Part shown: positions 47,334 through 55,986 of the stretch, piece after piece
How positions within the stretch are numbered: position 1 is the first letter of the stretch
Layout: every line of letters starts with the position of its first letter
NCBI RefSeq assembly: GCF_947500975.1
Contig: NZ_CANMUE010000009.1
Coordinates: forward strand, 1-64,000
Length of the DNA stretch: 64,000 bases
Origin: an uncultured Polaribacter sp.
GTDB lineage: Bacteria > Bacteroidota > Bacteroidia > Flavobacteriales > Flavobacteriaceae
Direction: 5' to 3'
Translations under genes and position numbers: made by a program
Notes under the pieces: generated by a model
Databases searched by the model: none
Told to the model about the DNA's origin: nothing
The model's input: only the letters and a program-made list of their open reading frames with translations

Positions 47334-47660
47334 ATGAACATACAAAACGCACAGCAACAAGTAGATGATTGGATTAAAAATCATGGTGTTCGTTATTTTA
47401 ACGAACTAACTAACATGGCCCAATTAACTGAAGAAGTGGGTGAAGTTGCAAGAATTATTGCACGTAGATATGGAGAGCAAAGTGAAAAAGAATCTGATAA
47501 AAATAAAGATTTAGGTGAAGAATTAGCAGATGTTATGTTTGTTGTTTTATGTTTGGCAAATCAAACAGGAATTAACTTACAAGATGCTTTTGAAAAAAAG
47601 TTAGATATAAAAACCAAACGCGATCATAATCGTCATCATAACAATCAAAAACTTAAATAA
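47334..47660 (+). CDS. MazG-like nucleotide pyrophosphohydrolase
   Basis: The 108-residue single domain is all-alpha. The metal-binding residues of the MazG family are visible: EEVGEVARI near residue 31, followed by EELADVMFVVLCLA near 62. It should hydrolyse NTPs or dNTPs to the monophosphate and pyrophosphate. The tail is His/Asn/Lys-rich. It is followed with no gap by a small membrane protein gene. Confidence 0.87.
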   Translation: MNIQNAQQQVDDWIKNHGVRYFNELTNMAQLTEEVGEVARIIARRYGEQSEKESDKNKDLGEELADVMFVVLCLANQTGINLQDAFEKKLDIKTKRDHNRHHNNQKLK

Positions 47661-47909
47661 ATGACTTTTTCAGAAAAAATAAAGCAACCAATATTTTGGT
47701 CAAATTTTATTAAAATTGCGTTGCCTTTTTTTATCATTTTAATTGTGATGACTTTGTTGTGGAGAAGTTGGAGTGATATTTTTGCTGGTAATTTTCATGC
47801 GATTTCAGAATCGCATTTTAAAAATGGTAAATGGATTGCTTTTTTTGCATCTAAAACTATAGCAAGTATTATTTATGGTTTGTATGTTACCAATAAAAAC
47901 ATGAAATAA
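47661..47909 (+). CDS. Small membrane protein of unknown function
   Basis: The protein has 82 residues with one long hydrophobic helix (IALPFFIILIVMTLLW) and a second weaker one (WIAFFASKTIASIIYGLYV). The ATG follows the MazG-like stop directly. No known family recognised. The charged start and membrane helices indicate an inner-membrane location. Confidence 0.7.
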   Translation: MTFSEKIKQPIFWSNFIKIALPFFIILIVMTLLWRSWSDIFAGNFHAISESHFKNGKWIAFFASKTIASIIYGLYVTNKNMK

Positions 47910-48118
47910 ATTTTAAAAAAGAATTTTATCTAACTGAATCATATTTTTATAACACTAAAATACTCTTCAGAAACTTTGCTATATTTTTTTTGTGTATTAA
48001 CTTTGGCTTTTGATAAAAAATGAGGTTAATTACTGTGAAAAATATTTTTTCTAATGTAGTTAGTTTGATTTTTTTAGGGTAGAAGAATATATTTTAATTT
48101 GAATATAGAATTTAAGAA

Positions 48119-49348
48119 ATGGACATATTATTAAATGTTTTAGAGGATAAAAAAATAAATCAAAGAATAACTATTTCTGGTTCTAAGAGTGAATCTAACA
48201 GGTTGTTAATTCTTCAAAAATTATTTAAAGAAATTAAAATTGAAAACTTATCTGATTCTGATGATTCTGTTCATATGCAACATGCCCTTTCTACAAATCA
48301 AGAATTAGTAGATATTGGTCATGCTGGTACAGCAATGCGTTTTTTAACATCTTATTTTGCTGTTACTGAAGGTAGAGAAACGGTATTAACTGGTTCTGAA
48401 AGAATGCAAAATAGACCTATTGAAATATTGGTTAATGCATTAAAAGATTTAGGTGCAGATATTACTTATGAAGCAAAAACTGGATATCCACCAATAAGAA
48501 TTAAGGGAAAAAAGTTAGCAAAAAGTTCAGTGCAAATTAATGGTAATGTAAGTAGCCAATATATTTCTTCTCTATTATTAATTGCATCAAAATTAGAAAA
48601 TGGTTTAGAGATAGAGTTGATAGGGAAAATTACCTCTGTTCCTTATATAAATATGACTTTAAGTTTATTAAATCAATTAGGTATTATAACTAGTTTTGAA
48701 AATAATTTAATTAAAGTTAATCCTCAAAAAAATATTGAAAAGCAAACTGTAATTGTAGAGTCTGACTGGAGTTCTGCAAGTTACTTTTATTCAATTATTG
48801 CTTTGGCAGATATGGGTTCTACTATTCAATTATCAGCATATAAAAAAGAAAGTTTACAGGGCGATAATTGTTTGGCTAAAATATATGAGCATTTTGGAGT
48901 TTCAACAATTTTTGGTGAAAATTTTATCACCCTAAAAAAAGAAAAAGAAAGTAGTAAAGAAACGCTAGAAATAGATTTAAAAAACGCGCCAGATATTGCA
49001 CAAACGATTGCAGTTACTTGTTTTGCTGAAAAAATTGCTTGTAATTTAACAGGCTTACATACTTTAAAGATTAAAGAAACTGATAGGTTAGTGGCTTTAA
49101 ATGACGAATTAACAAAACTAGGCGCAACAATTTCTGTTACAGACGTAAGTTTACATTTAGAGAAATCATCTTTAATTAATAGTAATATTGCCATAAAAAC
49201 CTATAACGATCATAGAATGGCAATGGCTTTTGCGCCTTTAGCATTTAAAGTCCCTATTCAAATTTGTGATGCAGAAGTGGTTACAAAATCTTTTCAAAAA
49301 TTTTGGGAGGATATGCAGCAAATAGGCATAAAAGTAGAACAGTTGTAA
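48119..49348 (+). CDS. aroA: 3-phosphoshikimate 1-carboxyvinyltransferase (EPSP synthase)
   Basis: AroA joins phosphoenolpyruvate and shikimate 3-phosphate in the chorismate pathway. The 409 residues show ISGSKSESNRLLIL (shikimate-phosphate Lys/Ser region), GHAGTAMRFLTSYFA near 66, RMQNRPIEILV, GNVSSQYISSLLL near 140, and KETDRLVALNDELTKLGA and YNDHRMAMAFAPLA near the end. The protein is short compared with E. coli AroA (427) but complete. The preceding 209-base gap holds no gene that I can see. Confidence 0.95.
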   Translation: MDILLNVLEDKKINQRITISGSKSESNRLLILQKLFKEIKIENLSDSDDSVHMQHALSTNQELVDIGHAGTAMRFLTSYFAVTEGRETVLTGSERMQNRPIEILVNALKDLGADITYEAKTGYPPIRIKGKKLAKSSVQINGNVSSQYISSLLLIASKLENGLEIELIGKITSVPYINMTLSLLNQLGIITSFENNLIKVNPQKNIEKQTVIVESDWSSASYFYSIIALADMGSTIQLSAYKKESLQGDNCLAKIYEHFGVSTIFGENFITLKKEKESSKETLEIDLKNAPDIAQTIAVTCFAEKIACNLTGLHTLKIKETDRLVALNDELTKLGATISVTDVSLHLEKSSLINSNIAIKTYNDHRMAMAFAPLAFKVPIQICDAEVVTKSFQKFWEDMQQIGIKVEQL

Positions 49349-49365
49349 ATTAATTAGTTAAACAC

Positions 49366-49397
49366 TTGACAACGCCTATTTCGATATCGTATATTTG
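49366..49397 (+). promoter_or_regulatory. Promoter of queA
   Basis: TTG at 49366-49368, a 21-base spacer and TATATTTG at 49390-49397 resemble the Bacteroidota consensus closely. The start would be about 20 bases ahead of the queA ATG. Confidence 0.65.
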
Positions 49398-49421
49398 CGC
49401 ACTTTATAGCAAATAATACAT

Positions 49422-50471
49422 ATGAAATTATCACAATTTGATTTTGAATTACCAGAAGAGCTTTTAGCAGTTTATCCTGCAGAACATAGAGATGAATCTC
49501 GTTTAATGGTATTAAATAGAAAAGAGCAAACCATAGAACACAAAGTTTTTAAAGACGTTATTAATTATTTTGAAGAAGGTGATGTAATGATGTTAAATAA
49601 CACCAAGGTTTTCCCAGCAAGAATGTTTGGTAATAAAGAAAAAACTGGTGCTAGAATTGAAGTTTTCTTATTAAGAGAATTAAATGGTGAAAACAGATTA
49701 TGGGACGTTTTAGTAGATCCAGCAAGAAAAATTAGAATTGGAAACAAATTATTTTTTGGAGAAGATGATAGTTTAGTAGCAGAGGTTATTGACAATACTA
49801 CATCAAGAGGAAGAACATTGCGTTTTTTATATGATGGTAGTTATGAAGAGTTTAGAGCAAAATTATTAGAATTAGGTCAAACGCCATTACCTAAAGAAAT
49901 CAATAGAGAAGTTGAAGCCTTAGATGAAGAGCGTTACCAAACAATTTATGCAAAACATGAAGGCGCAGTTGCAGCACCTACTGCTGGTTTGCATTTTTCT
50001 AAACATTTATTAAAAAGATTAGAAATTAAAGGAGTTGATTTTGCTGAAACTACTTTACATGTTGGTTTAGGTACTTTTAGCCCTGTAGAGGTAGAAGATT
50101 TATCTAAACACAAAATGGATTCTGAGCAAATTATTATTCCTGCAGAAACCGCTCAAAAAATAAATCAAGCTAAAAAAGAAAAAAGAAGAATTTGTGCAGT
50201 TGGTACAACAGTAATGAGAACTGTAGAGTCTTCTGTTTCTTCTAAACATGAGTTAAATGCTTATGAAGGTTGGACAAATAAATTTATTTTTCCTCCTTAT
50301 GATTTTAGTATTGCAAATGCAATGATAACTAATTTTCATTTGCCAAAATCTACTTTAATGATGCAAGCAGCTGCTTTTGGAGGTTACGAATTTGTAATGG
50401 AAGCGTACAAAGAAGCAATAAAAGAGGGTTATAAATTCTCTACTTATGGAGATGCAATGTTAATTATATAA
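49422..50471 (+). CDS. queA: S-adenosylmethionine:tRNA ribosyltransferase-isomerase
   Basis: QueA transfers and rearranges the ribosyl part of SAM onto preQ1 in tRNA, making epoxyqueuosine. The 349-residue length is standard. Typical motifs: [23 protein letters not shown] at the start in part, [15 protein letters not shown] near 55, [14 protein letters not shown] near 190, [10 protein letters not shown] near 215, and [17 protein letters not shown] near 305. It is followed by a hairpin terminator that runs straight into the rlmN promoter. Confidence 0.96.
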   Translation: MKLSQFDFELPEELLAVYPAEHRDESRLMVLNRKEQTIEHKVFKDVINYFEEGDVMMLNNTKVFPARMFGNKEKTGARIEVFLLRELNGENRLWDVLVDPARKIRIGNKLFFGEDDSLVAEVIDNTTSRGRTLRFLYDGSYEEFRAKLLELGQTPLPKEINREVEALDEERYQTIYAKHEGAVAAPTAGLHFSKHLLKRLEIKGVDFAETTLHVGLGTFSPVEVEDLSKHKMDSEQIIIPAETAQKINQAKKEKRRICAVGTTVMRTVESSVSSKHELNAYEGWTNKFIFPPYDFSIANAMITNFHLPKSTLMMQAAAFGGYEFVMEAYKEAIKEGYKFSTYGDAMLII

Positions 50472-50495
50472 TTACAAATTATTTATACATTCACA

Positions 50496-50522
50496 AACCT
50501 CACAAGATTCTTGTGAGGTTTT
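50496..50522 (+). terminator. Hairpin terminator of queA
   Basis: A perfect 12-bp stem (50496-50507 with 50511-50522) and 3-base loop lie 25 bases past the queA stop. The following T-rich bases are also the -7 box of rlmN. Confidence 0.75.
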
Positions 50523-50523
50523 G

Positions 50524-50531
50524 TATTTTTG
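50524..50531 (+). promoter_or_regulatory. Promoter -7 box of rlmN (leaderless message)
   Basis: TATTTTTG matches TAnnTTTG and ends 6 bases before the ATG at 50538. By the usual spacing transcription would start at or within a few bases of the ATG. No TTG is present 19 bases upstream, where the queA terminator lies. Confidence 0.55.
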
Positions 50532-50537
50532 CAAACA

Positions 50538-51578
50538 ATGGAAGTAAAAAAGAAAGATATTAGAGCTTTAACCAAAGAACAATTAAGAGATTTTTTTGTT
50601 GAAAATGGCGACAAAGCTTTTCGTGGAAATCAAGTATATGAATGGCTTTGGAGTAAGTCTTTACATAGATTTGAAGATATGACAAATATTTCTAAACAAA
50701 CTAGAGAAATGTTAGAGAATAACTTTGTTATTAATCATATCAAAGTAGATTCTATGCAAAAAAGTGAAGACGGAACAATAAAAAATGGTATTAAGCTACA
50801 CGATGGTTTTGTTGTTGAATCCGTTTTAATTCCTACAAAAAAAAGAACAACAGCTTGTGTTTCCAGTCAAGTGGGTTGTAGTTTAGATTGCAAGTTTTGT
50901 GCAACTGCACGTTTAAAAAGAATGCGTAATTTAAATCCTGACGAAATTTACGATCAAGTTGTAATTATAGATCAACAGAGTAGATTATATCACAATAAAA
51001 AATTAACCAATATTGTATTCATGGGGATGGGAGAGCCGCTTATGAACTACAAAAATGTGTTAAAATCTATTGAAATGATTACATCTCCTGAAGGTTTAGG
51101 AATGTCGTCAAAAAGAATTACAGTTTCTACATCCGGTGTTCCAAAAATGATAAAAAAAATGGCTGATGAAGAAGTTAAATTTAACTTAGCAGTTTCTTTA
51201 CATTCAGCAATTGATGAAGTTAGAACCTCAATAATGCCATTTAATACTACTTTTCCTTTAGTAGATTTAAAAGAATCTTTAGAGTATTGGTATGAAAAAA
51301 CCAAACGTGCTATTACTTATGAATATATTGTTTGGGACGGAATTAATGACAAAAAAGAAGACATTAGAGCTTTAGTTGAATTTTGTAAATATGTGCCTTG
51401 TAAGGTTAATTTAATAGAATACAACCCTATTGATGATGGCGAGTTTCAACAAGCAAGTTCATCAGCAATAAATAATTATATTTCTAATTTAGAAATGCAC
51501 GATATTACCATAAACGTTAGAAGAAGTAGAGGTAAAGATATTGATGCTGCTTGTGGGCAATTGGCTAATAAATCATAA
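50538..51578 (+). CDS. rlmN: Dual-specificity rRNA/tRNA methyltransferase RlmN
   Basis: RlmN is a radical-SAM enzyme that methylates C2 of A2503 in 23S rRNA and A37 of tRNAs. From the ATG at 50538 it has 346 residues; the in-frame TTG at 50529 falls inside the promoter box. The iron-sulfur motif is CSLDCKFCATA near residue 114, with GMGEPLMNY near 160 and the C-terminal catalytic Cys in DAACGQLANK. The second catalytic Cys of the family is this one. Confidence 0.95.
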   Translation: MEVKKKDIRALTKEQLRDFFVENGDKAFRGNQVYEWLWSKSLHRFEDMTNISKQTREMLENNFVINHIKVDSMQKSEDGTIKNGIKLHDGFVVESVLIPTKKRTTACVSSQVGCSLDCKFCATARLKRMRNLNPDEIYDQVVIIDQQSRLYHNKKLTNIVFMGMGEPLMNYKNVLKSIEMITSPEGLGMSSKRITVSTSGVPKMIKKMADEEVKFNLAVSLHSAIDEVRTSIMPFNTTFPLVDLKESLEYWYEKTKRAITYEYIVWDGINDKKEDIRALVEFCKYVPCKVNLIEYNPIDDGEFQQASSSAINNYISNLEMHDITINVRRSRGKDIDAACGQLANKS

Positions 51579-51624
51579 GAAATAAGTCATAATAAACCTG
51601 TTTTTCGCATCACATTATTTTTAC

Positions 51625-51632
51625 TATTTTTG
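51625..51632 (+). promoter_or_regulatory. Probable promoter of the polyprenyl synthase gene
   Basis: TATTTTTG matches TAnnTTTG, 49 bases upstream of the ATG at 51682. A -33 TTG is lacking. The box lies inside an imperfect inverted repeat (arms 51602-51612 and 51631-51641). Confidence 0.35.
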
Positions 51633-51681
51633 ATGTGAAAACGAACCTTTAGACTTCGTAGAAGGTGATTAATTAATATTT

Positions 51682-52659
51682 ATGAATCCTGTTGAACATA
51701 TAAAACTTCCAATTTTATCAGAAATGGAAACTTTTGAAAAAAAGTTCAAGGATTCCATGCTTTCTAAAGTTCCACTTTTAAACAGAATTACTTATTATAT
51801 TGTTCGTAGAAAAGGAAAACAAATGCGACCAATGTTTGTTTTTTTAGTTGCAAAAATGGTTTCTGATGGTGGTTTTGATGAACGGACCTATAGAGGAGCA
51901 TCTGTTGTAGAGCTTATTCATACAGCTACTTTAGTACACGATGATGTTGTAGATGATAGTAATAGAAGACGTGGTTTTTTCTCTATAAATGCTTTATGGA
52001 AAAATAAAATTGCAGTTTTAGTTGGCGATTTTTTACTTTCAAAAGGTTTGCTTCTATCAATAGATAATGAAGATTTTGATATCTTAAAACTTATTTCAAT
52101 TGCCGTTAGAGAAATGAGTGAAGGAGAACTTTTACAGATAGAAAAAGCAAGAAAATTAGATATTACAGAAGAAATTTATTTTGATATTATTAGGCAGAAA
52201 ACGGCAACTTTAATTGCTGCTTGTTGTGGAATTGGTGCAGCTTCAGTTGGTGCAAGTCAAGAAACAATTCAGCAAATGAGAAAATTTGGAGAATACATTG
52301 GTATTGCCTTTCAAATTAAAGATGATTTATTTGATTATTCTGATGAAAAAATTGGCAAACCTACAGGTATAGATATTAAAGAGCAAAAAATGACTTTGCC
52401 TTTAATTCATACATTAAATACGTGTGCTAAAAAAGAAAAATCTTGGTTGATAAACTCGATTAAAAAGCATAATAAAGACAAAAAAAGAGTAAAAGAAGTG
52501 ATCGCTTTTGTAAAACAAAGCGGGGGTATAGAATATACTATTTCTAAAATGAATGACTACAAAAACAAAGCCTTGGCTATTTTAGAAGACTATCCAACAT
52601 CAACGTATAAAAAATCTTTATTAGAAATGATTGATTATGTTGTGGAACGTAAAATTTGA
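51682..52659 (+). CDS. Polyprenyl diphosphate synthase
   Basis: This 325-residue all-alpha isoprenoid synthase extends a prenyl chain from isopentenyl units, probably the side chain of menaquinone. The two aspartate-rich metal motifs are LVHDDVVDDSNRRRG (near residue 90) and IKDDLFDYSDE (near 215), and the GKQMRPMF segment binds diphosphate. Chain length (C30 to C40) cannot be decided from sequence alone. The stop at 52659 abuts the stop of the convergent gene at 52660. Confidence 0.9.
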   Translation: MNPVEHIKLPILSEMETFEKKFKDSMLSKVPLLNRITYYIVRRKGKQMRPMFVFLVAKMVSDGGFDERTYRGASVVELIHTATLVHDDVVDDSNRRRGFFSINALWKNKIAVLVGDFLLSKGLLLSIDNEDFDILKLISIAVREMSEGELLQIEKARKLDITEEIYFDIIRQKTATLIAACCGIGAASVGASQETIQQMRKFGEYIGIAFQIKDDLFDYSDEKIGKPTGIDIKEQKMTLPLIHTLNTCAKKEKSWLINSIKKHNKDKKRVKEVIAFVKQSGGIEYTISKMNDYKNKALAILEDYPTSTYKKSLLEMIDYVVERKI

Positions 52660-53241
52660 TTATTTATTTAACTCTCCTAATTTTTCAACTTTATTCAACC
52701 AGTTTTTTCTGTAAGAATCTGTAGATAAACGTAAAGAACCGATGGTTGTAAATTTCACTTTTTTAATACCTACAAAATTTAAAGTTAGTTTTTTAATTGC
52801 TGTATGACTTGGATGCCTATTTACCCATTGGTAGTACCAAGTTGGTTGGTCTAAAGTAGAAATAATTCTTGCTGTATTTTTTGTTAATAATTTGTTCCAC
52901 CAAACTGAATTTTTTCTTTTCTGAAAAGCAAAACCAGGTAAAAAAACTCTATCAATAAACCCTTTTAAAATTGCTGGATAAGAACCCCACCAAACTGGGT
53001 AAATCCAAACAATATGATTTGCCCACTTAATTTTTTCTTGAGCGTCTAATAAATCGGGTTCAAGTTCAGTTCTTTTTCTGTATCCAGATTGTAAATTAGG
53101 ATTAAAATTTAGTTCAGTAACATTAATTGTTTTGAGTGTTGCATTAGACTTTGAAACCCCTTTTTTATAAGCTTCGGAAATTGCAAAACAATAACTCTCT
53201 TTGTCTGGATGACCATTTATGATTAAAATTTGTTTTTTCAT
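52660..53241 (-). CDS. NAD(P)H-dependent quinone reductase-like flavoprotein
   Basis: The protein has 193 residues with a flavodoxin-like fold. The N-terminus ILIINGHPDKESYCFAISEAY binds FMN/FAD phosphate. The active-site segment IVWIYPVWWGSYPAILKGFIDRVFLPGFAF is typical of NQO1/KefF-type NAD(P)H oxidoreductases (motif divided: WIYPVWWGSYPA, then LKGFIDRVFLPGFAF). It lies 1 base after the COQ4-like gene and is likely co-transcribed. Its stop is adjacent to that of the polyprenyl synthase on the other strand. Confidence 0.85.
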   Translation of the reverse strand: MKKQILIINGHPDKESYCFAISEAYKKGVSKSNATLKTINVTELNFNPNLQSGYRKRTELEPDLLDAQEKIKWANHIVWIYPVWWGSYPAILKGFIDRVFLPGFAFQKRKNSVWWNKLLTKNTARIISTLDQPTWYYQWVNRHPSHTAIKKLTLNFVGIKKVKFTTIGSLRLSTDSYRKNWLNKVEKLGELNK

Positions 53242-53242
53242 C

Positions 53243-53782
53243 TTAGAATATATTTATAAGAAATATTGCTAATATTAAGAAAGGAAAAAGAAAAATAATC
53301 TCAGAAATTAAACACCAAAAAAGAAAGCTGAACCAATTTAATTTTTTAGTTTTTTCTTTTTTAATAATTTTTTTTAACTCGGTAATTGATAACTTTAAAA
53401 TTGCTTTTTTATCTAATTTTAAGTCGATAATACCAATAGAATTTATACCTGTTTTATATCCTTTAAAAACTTCTTTTGGATAGTTTAATAAAGAAAAACC
53501 CATTGCCCATAAACTTATCATGCCTATTGGAAAGTGTTTCCACATTTTAGTGCCAATTTCCCAGCCAGCAATAAATGCTTCTCCTCTCCATGAAGTATCA
53601 CAATTATATAAAATATGTTGAATGTCGTGTAAGTAAATTACATCTTTTCTAAATTGAGAATTTGGAATTTTTATGGTAAATAACTTAAATTTTAAGTCAA
53701 AATAATCATCATTTTTTCCTCCATCTGAAGAAAAATTATTTTCAATATAAAATTGTTGAAGTGATTGTGAAATAGTCATCAT
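53243..53782 (-). CDS. COQ4-like protein with HDxxHx11E zinc motif
   Basis: The protein has 179 residues and starts MM (53782 or 53779). Residues 52-68 read HDIQH, eleven residues, then E: exactly the HDxxH-x11-E pattern of COQ4, a zinc protein of ubiquinone synthesis. The segment WRGEAFIAGWEIGTKMWKHFP continues the match. The C-terminus adds a hydrophobic anchor (WFSFLFWCLISEIIFLFPFLILAIFLI), unlike canonical COQ4. Bacteroidota make menaquinone, so a ubiquinone role is unlikely. It lies beside a quinone-reductase-like gene. Function here unknown. Confidence 0.7.
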   Translation of the reverse strand: MMTISQSLQQFYIENNFSSDGGKNDDYFDLKFKLFTIKIPNSQFRKDVIYLHDIQHILYNCDTSWRGEAFIAGWEIGTKMWKHFPIGMISLWAMGFSLLNYPKEVFKGYKTGINSIGIIDLKLDKKAILKLSITELKKIIKKEKTKKLNWFSFLFWCLISEIIFLFPFLILAIFLINIF

Positions 53783-53855
53783 TTATAATTTATAACAAAG
53801 GTATTTTACAAAGAATAAATTTTACTTGACAATTGTCAATAAATTATTAAATCAG

Positions 53856-54416
53856 TTATTTTCCTCTAATTCTACTTAATGTTTCTGGAGTAATGTTTAA
53901 ATAACTTGCTATGTGTTTTGAGGCTACTCGTTGAAAAAGGTACGGCTTTTTTTCTAACAATGTTTCATAACGCTCTTTAGCTGTTTTTAATTGTAAGTCA
54001 TCTAACCTTTCTACTAAATCTATATAAATTTGTTGAAGAAATAGACGGCCAAAATGCTCAAACTTTGGACTGGAAGTAAATAATTTTTCTAAATCTGAAT
54101 GAGATATTTTTAAAACTTCTAGGTCTTCTAAAGCCTCTATATAATACTTGCTTTTTTTACGTTGTATAAAGCTATCTATAGCAGTAATAGATTCTTGTTC
54201 TGCTGCAAAATGACAAGTAATGTTTTTATCTTCTCTGTAATAGAAAACACGAGCTATACCAGATGTGATAATATATAAATCATCACAAACCTTCCCAGAT
54301 TCATGTATTATAAAGTGTTTTGGGAATTTTGTAACACTTACAATTTTTTGAAAATCTTCTGCTAACTTTGGATTGTCTAAAAAAAATGAAGTGTTTTGTT
54401 CGAAAAAAGTATCCAT
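53856..54416 (-). CDS. Crp/Fnr-family transcriptional regulator
   Basis: This protein has 186 residues with an N-terminal cyclic-nucleotide-binding-like beta-roll (HFIIHESGKVCDDLYIITSGIARVFYY in part; AEQESITAIDSFIQRKKSKYYIEAL) and a C-terminal helix-turn-helix (VASKHIASYLNITPETLSRIRGK). The Cys arrangement of Fnr is missing. The effector is unknown. The group is close to the Crp-like regulators that respond to redox or stress in Bacteroidota. It starts 2 bases after the GH3-like stop and lies 73 bases before the COQ4-like gene. Confidence 0.88.
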   Translation of the reverse strand: MDTFFEQNTSFFLDNPKLAEDFQKIVSVTKFPKHFIIHESGKVCDDLYIITSGIARVFYYREDKNITCHFAAEQESITAIDSFIQRKKSKYYIEALEDLEVLKISHSDLEKLFTSSPKFEHFGRLFLQQIYIDLVERLDDLQLKTAKERYETLLEKKPYLFQRVASKHIASYLNITPETLSRIRGK

Positions 54417-54418
54417 TT

Positions 54419-55927
54419 TTAGAGTTTTAAAAGTTCTTCTACAAAATCTCTAGAATTAGATAATCTTGGTATTTTATGCTGTCCGCCTAATTTTCCTTTT
54501 TCTTTTAACCAATCATAAAATAAACCTTTTCTGGCTATATGAATTTTAGGTGAATTTAATGTCATATTATGATAACGTTTTGCCTCGTAATCTGAATTTA
54601 TTGATTTTAAAGCGTTGTCTAACAGTTCTGTAAAATAAGATAAACTATCTGGTGCTTTGTTAAATTCAATAATCCATTCATGTCCGCCACTTTTTTTATG
54701 ATCCATAAAAATTGGCCCAACAGTATAATCAATAATAGAAGCTTCTGTTTTTTCACAAGCCAATTTTAATGCTTCTTCAGCATTTTCAATAATCAACTCT
54801 TCACCAAAAACATTAATATGATGTTTTGTTCTCCCTGTAATTTTTATTCTGTAAGGTTTTAGCGATGTAAATTTTATAGTATCACCAATTAAATAACGCC
54901 ACAAGCCACTATTTGTGGTAATTAAAATGGCGTAATTTATATTTTCTTTTACTTGCGATAAAGGAATAGCGGTTGAGTTTTCGCCTTGATATTCACTCAT
55001 AGGAATAAACTCATAGAAGATGCCATAATCTAACATCAACAATAATTCTTTAGAACCATTTCTATCTTGAATGGCAAAAAAACCTTCAGAAGCGTTATAG
55101 GTTTCATAGTATTTAAAATCCTTTTTTGGGATGATTTTTTTATACTGTTCTCTATAAGGGTTAAAGTTAACACCTCCATGAAAATACACTTCTAAATTAG
55201 GCCAAACTTCTAAAATATGATCTTTTCCTGTTCTTTCTAAAACTCGGTTTAAAAGTACCAACATCCAACTAGGTACGCCTACTAAACTAGTAATATCTTC
55301 ATGAATAGTTTCATCGATAATAGCTTCCATTTTGGTTTCCCATTCACTCATCATGGCAACTTCTAAGCTTGGTGCAGAACTATAATCTGCCCAAAAAGGA
55401 AGGTTTTCTGTAATAATTGCAGACAAATCTCCAAAGTAACTGTTGTTGTCTTCATAAATGTCTGAACTTCCACCTAATTTTAAACCTTTACCTGTAAATA
55501 GCTTAGTTTCTTCGTTGTTGTTTATATATAAACACAACATGTCTTTACCAGCTTTCATGTGGCAATATTCTAAAGCCTCATTGCTAACAGGTATAAATTT
55601 ACTTTTTGCATTTGTGGTTCCACTACTTTTTGCAAACCACTTAATTGGTGTTGGCCAAAACAGGTTTTGTTCGCCTTTTCTACAACGTTCAATTAAAGGT
55701 TCAAAACTTTCATAACGCTGAATGGGAACTAATTTTGCAAATTCTGTATAATTTTTGATGGATGAAAATTGATGCTCTTTTCCAAATTCTGTTCTTTTTG
55801 CAGTAGCCATTAGTTTTAACAAAAGCTCTTCTTGTACATCGTTGGGATATTTTAAAAATAATTCAATTTGATGAATTCTTTTTTTTAAAAACCAAGAAAT
55901 AATAGAATTTACAATTGGAAAAGCCAT
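54419..55927 (-). CDS. GH3-like acyl-adenylating enzyme family protein
   Basis: The protein has 502 residues and no signal peptide. Its ANL-superfamily-like ATP motif appears as FAKSSGTTNAKSKFIPVS near residue 98, then YNASEGFFAIQD near 280, WRYLIGDTIKF near 340 and TGRTKHHINVFGEELI near 365. These match the plant GH3 and bacterial GH3-domain family, which adenylate carboxylic acids and may join them to amino acids. The bacterial substrate is unknown. It is first in a possible four-gene minus-strand group, divergent from the DUF2797 gene. Confidence 0.85.
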   Translation of the reverse strand: MAFPIVNSIISWFLKKRIHQIELFLKYPNDVQEELLLKLMATAKRTEFGKEHQFSSIKNYTEFAKLVPIQRYESFEPLIERCRKGEQNLFWPTPIKWFAKSSGTTNAKSKFIPVSNEALEYCHMKAGKDMLCLYINNNEETKLFTGKGLKLGGSSDIYEDNNSYFGDLSAIITENLPFWADYSSAPSLEVAMMSEWETKMEAIIDETIHEDITSLVGVPSWMLVLLNRVLERTGKDHILEVWPNLEVYFHGGVNFNPYREQYKKIIPKKDFKYYETYNASEGFFAIQDRNGSKELLLMLDYGIFYEFIPMSEYQGENSTAIPLSQVKENINYAILITTNSGLWRYLIGDTIKFTSLKPYRIKITGRTKHHINVFGEELIIENAEEALKLACEKTEASIIDYTVGPIFMDHKKSGGHEWIIEFNKAPDSLSYFTELLDNALKSINSDYEAKRYHNMTLNSPKIHIARKGLFYDWLKEKGKLGGQHKIPRLSNSRDFVEELLKL

Positions 55928-55986
55928 AGAGAAAGTTCTGTTTTTTATGTAAGTTTGTTAAAAGCTAAAAATACTAAAATTTGTTT

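Noticed and set aside
48826..49194. Minus-strand frame of 122 codons
   Set aside because: Antisense to aroA and without family resemblance.
49349..49421. preQ1 riboswitch ahead of queA
   Set aside because: The space holds a good promoter and a short leader; no preQ1-type pseudoknot pattern is visible.
51602..51641. Inverted repeat after rlmN as terminator
   Set aside because: The arms match (one G-T pair), but the loop is 18 bases long and no T-run follows on the plus strand; the box inside fits a promoter better.
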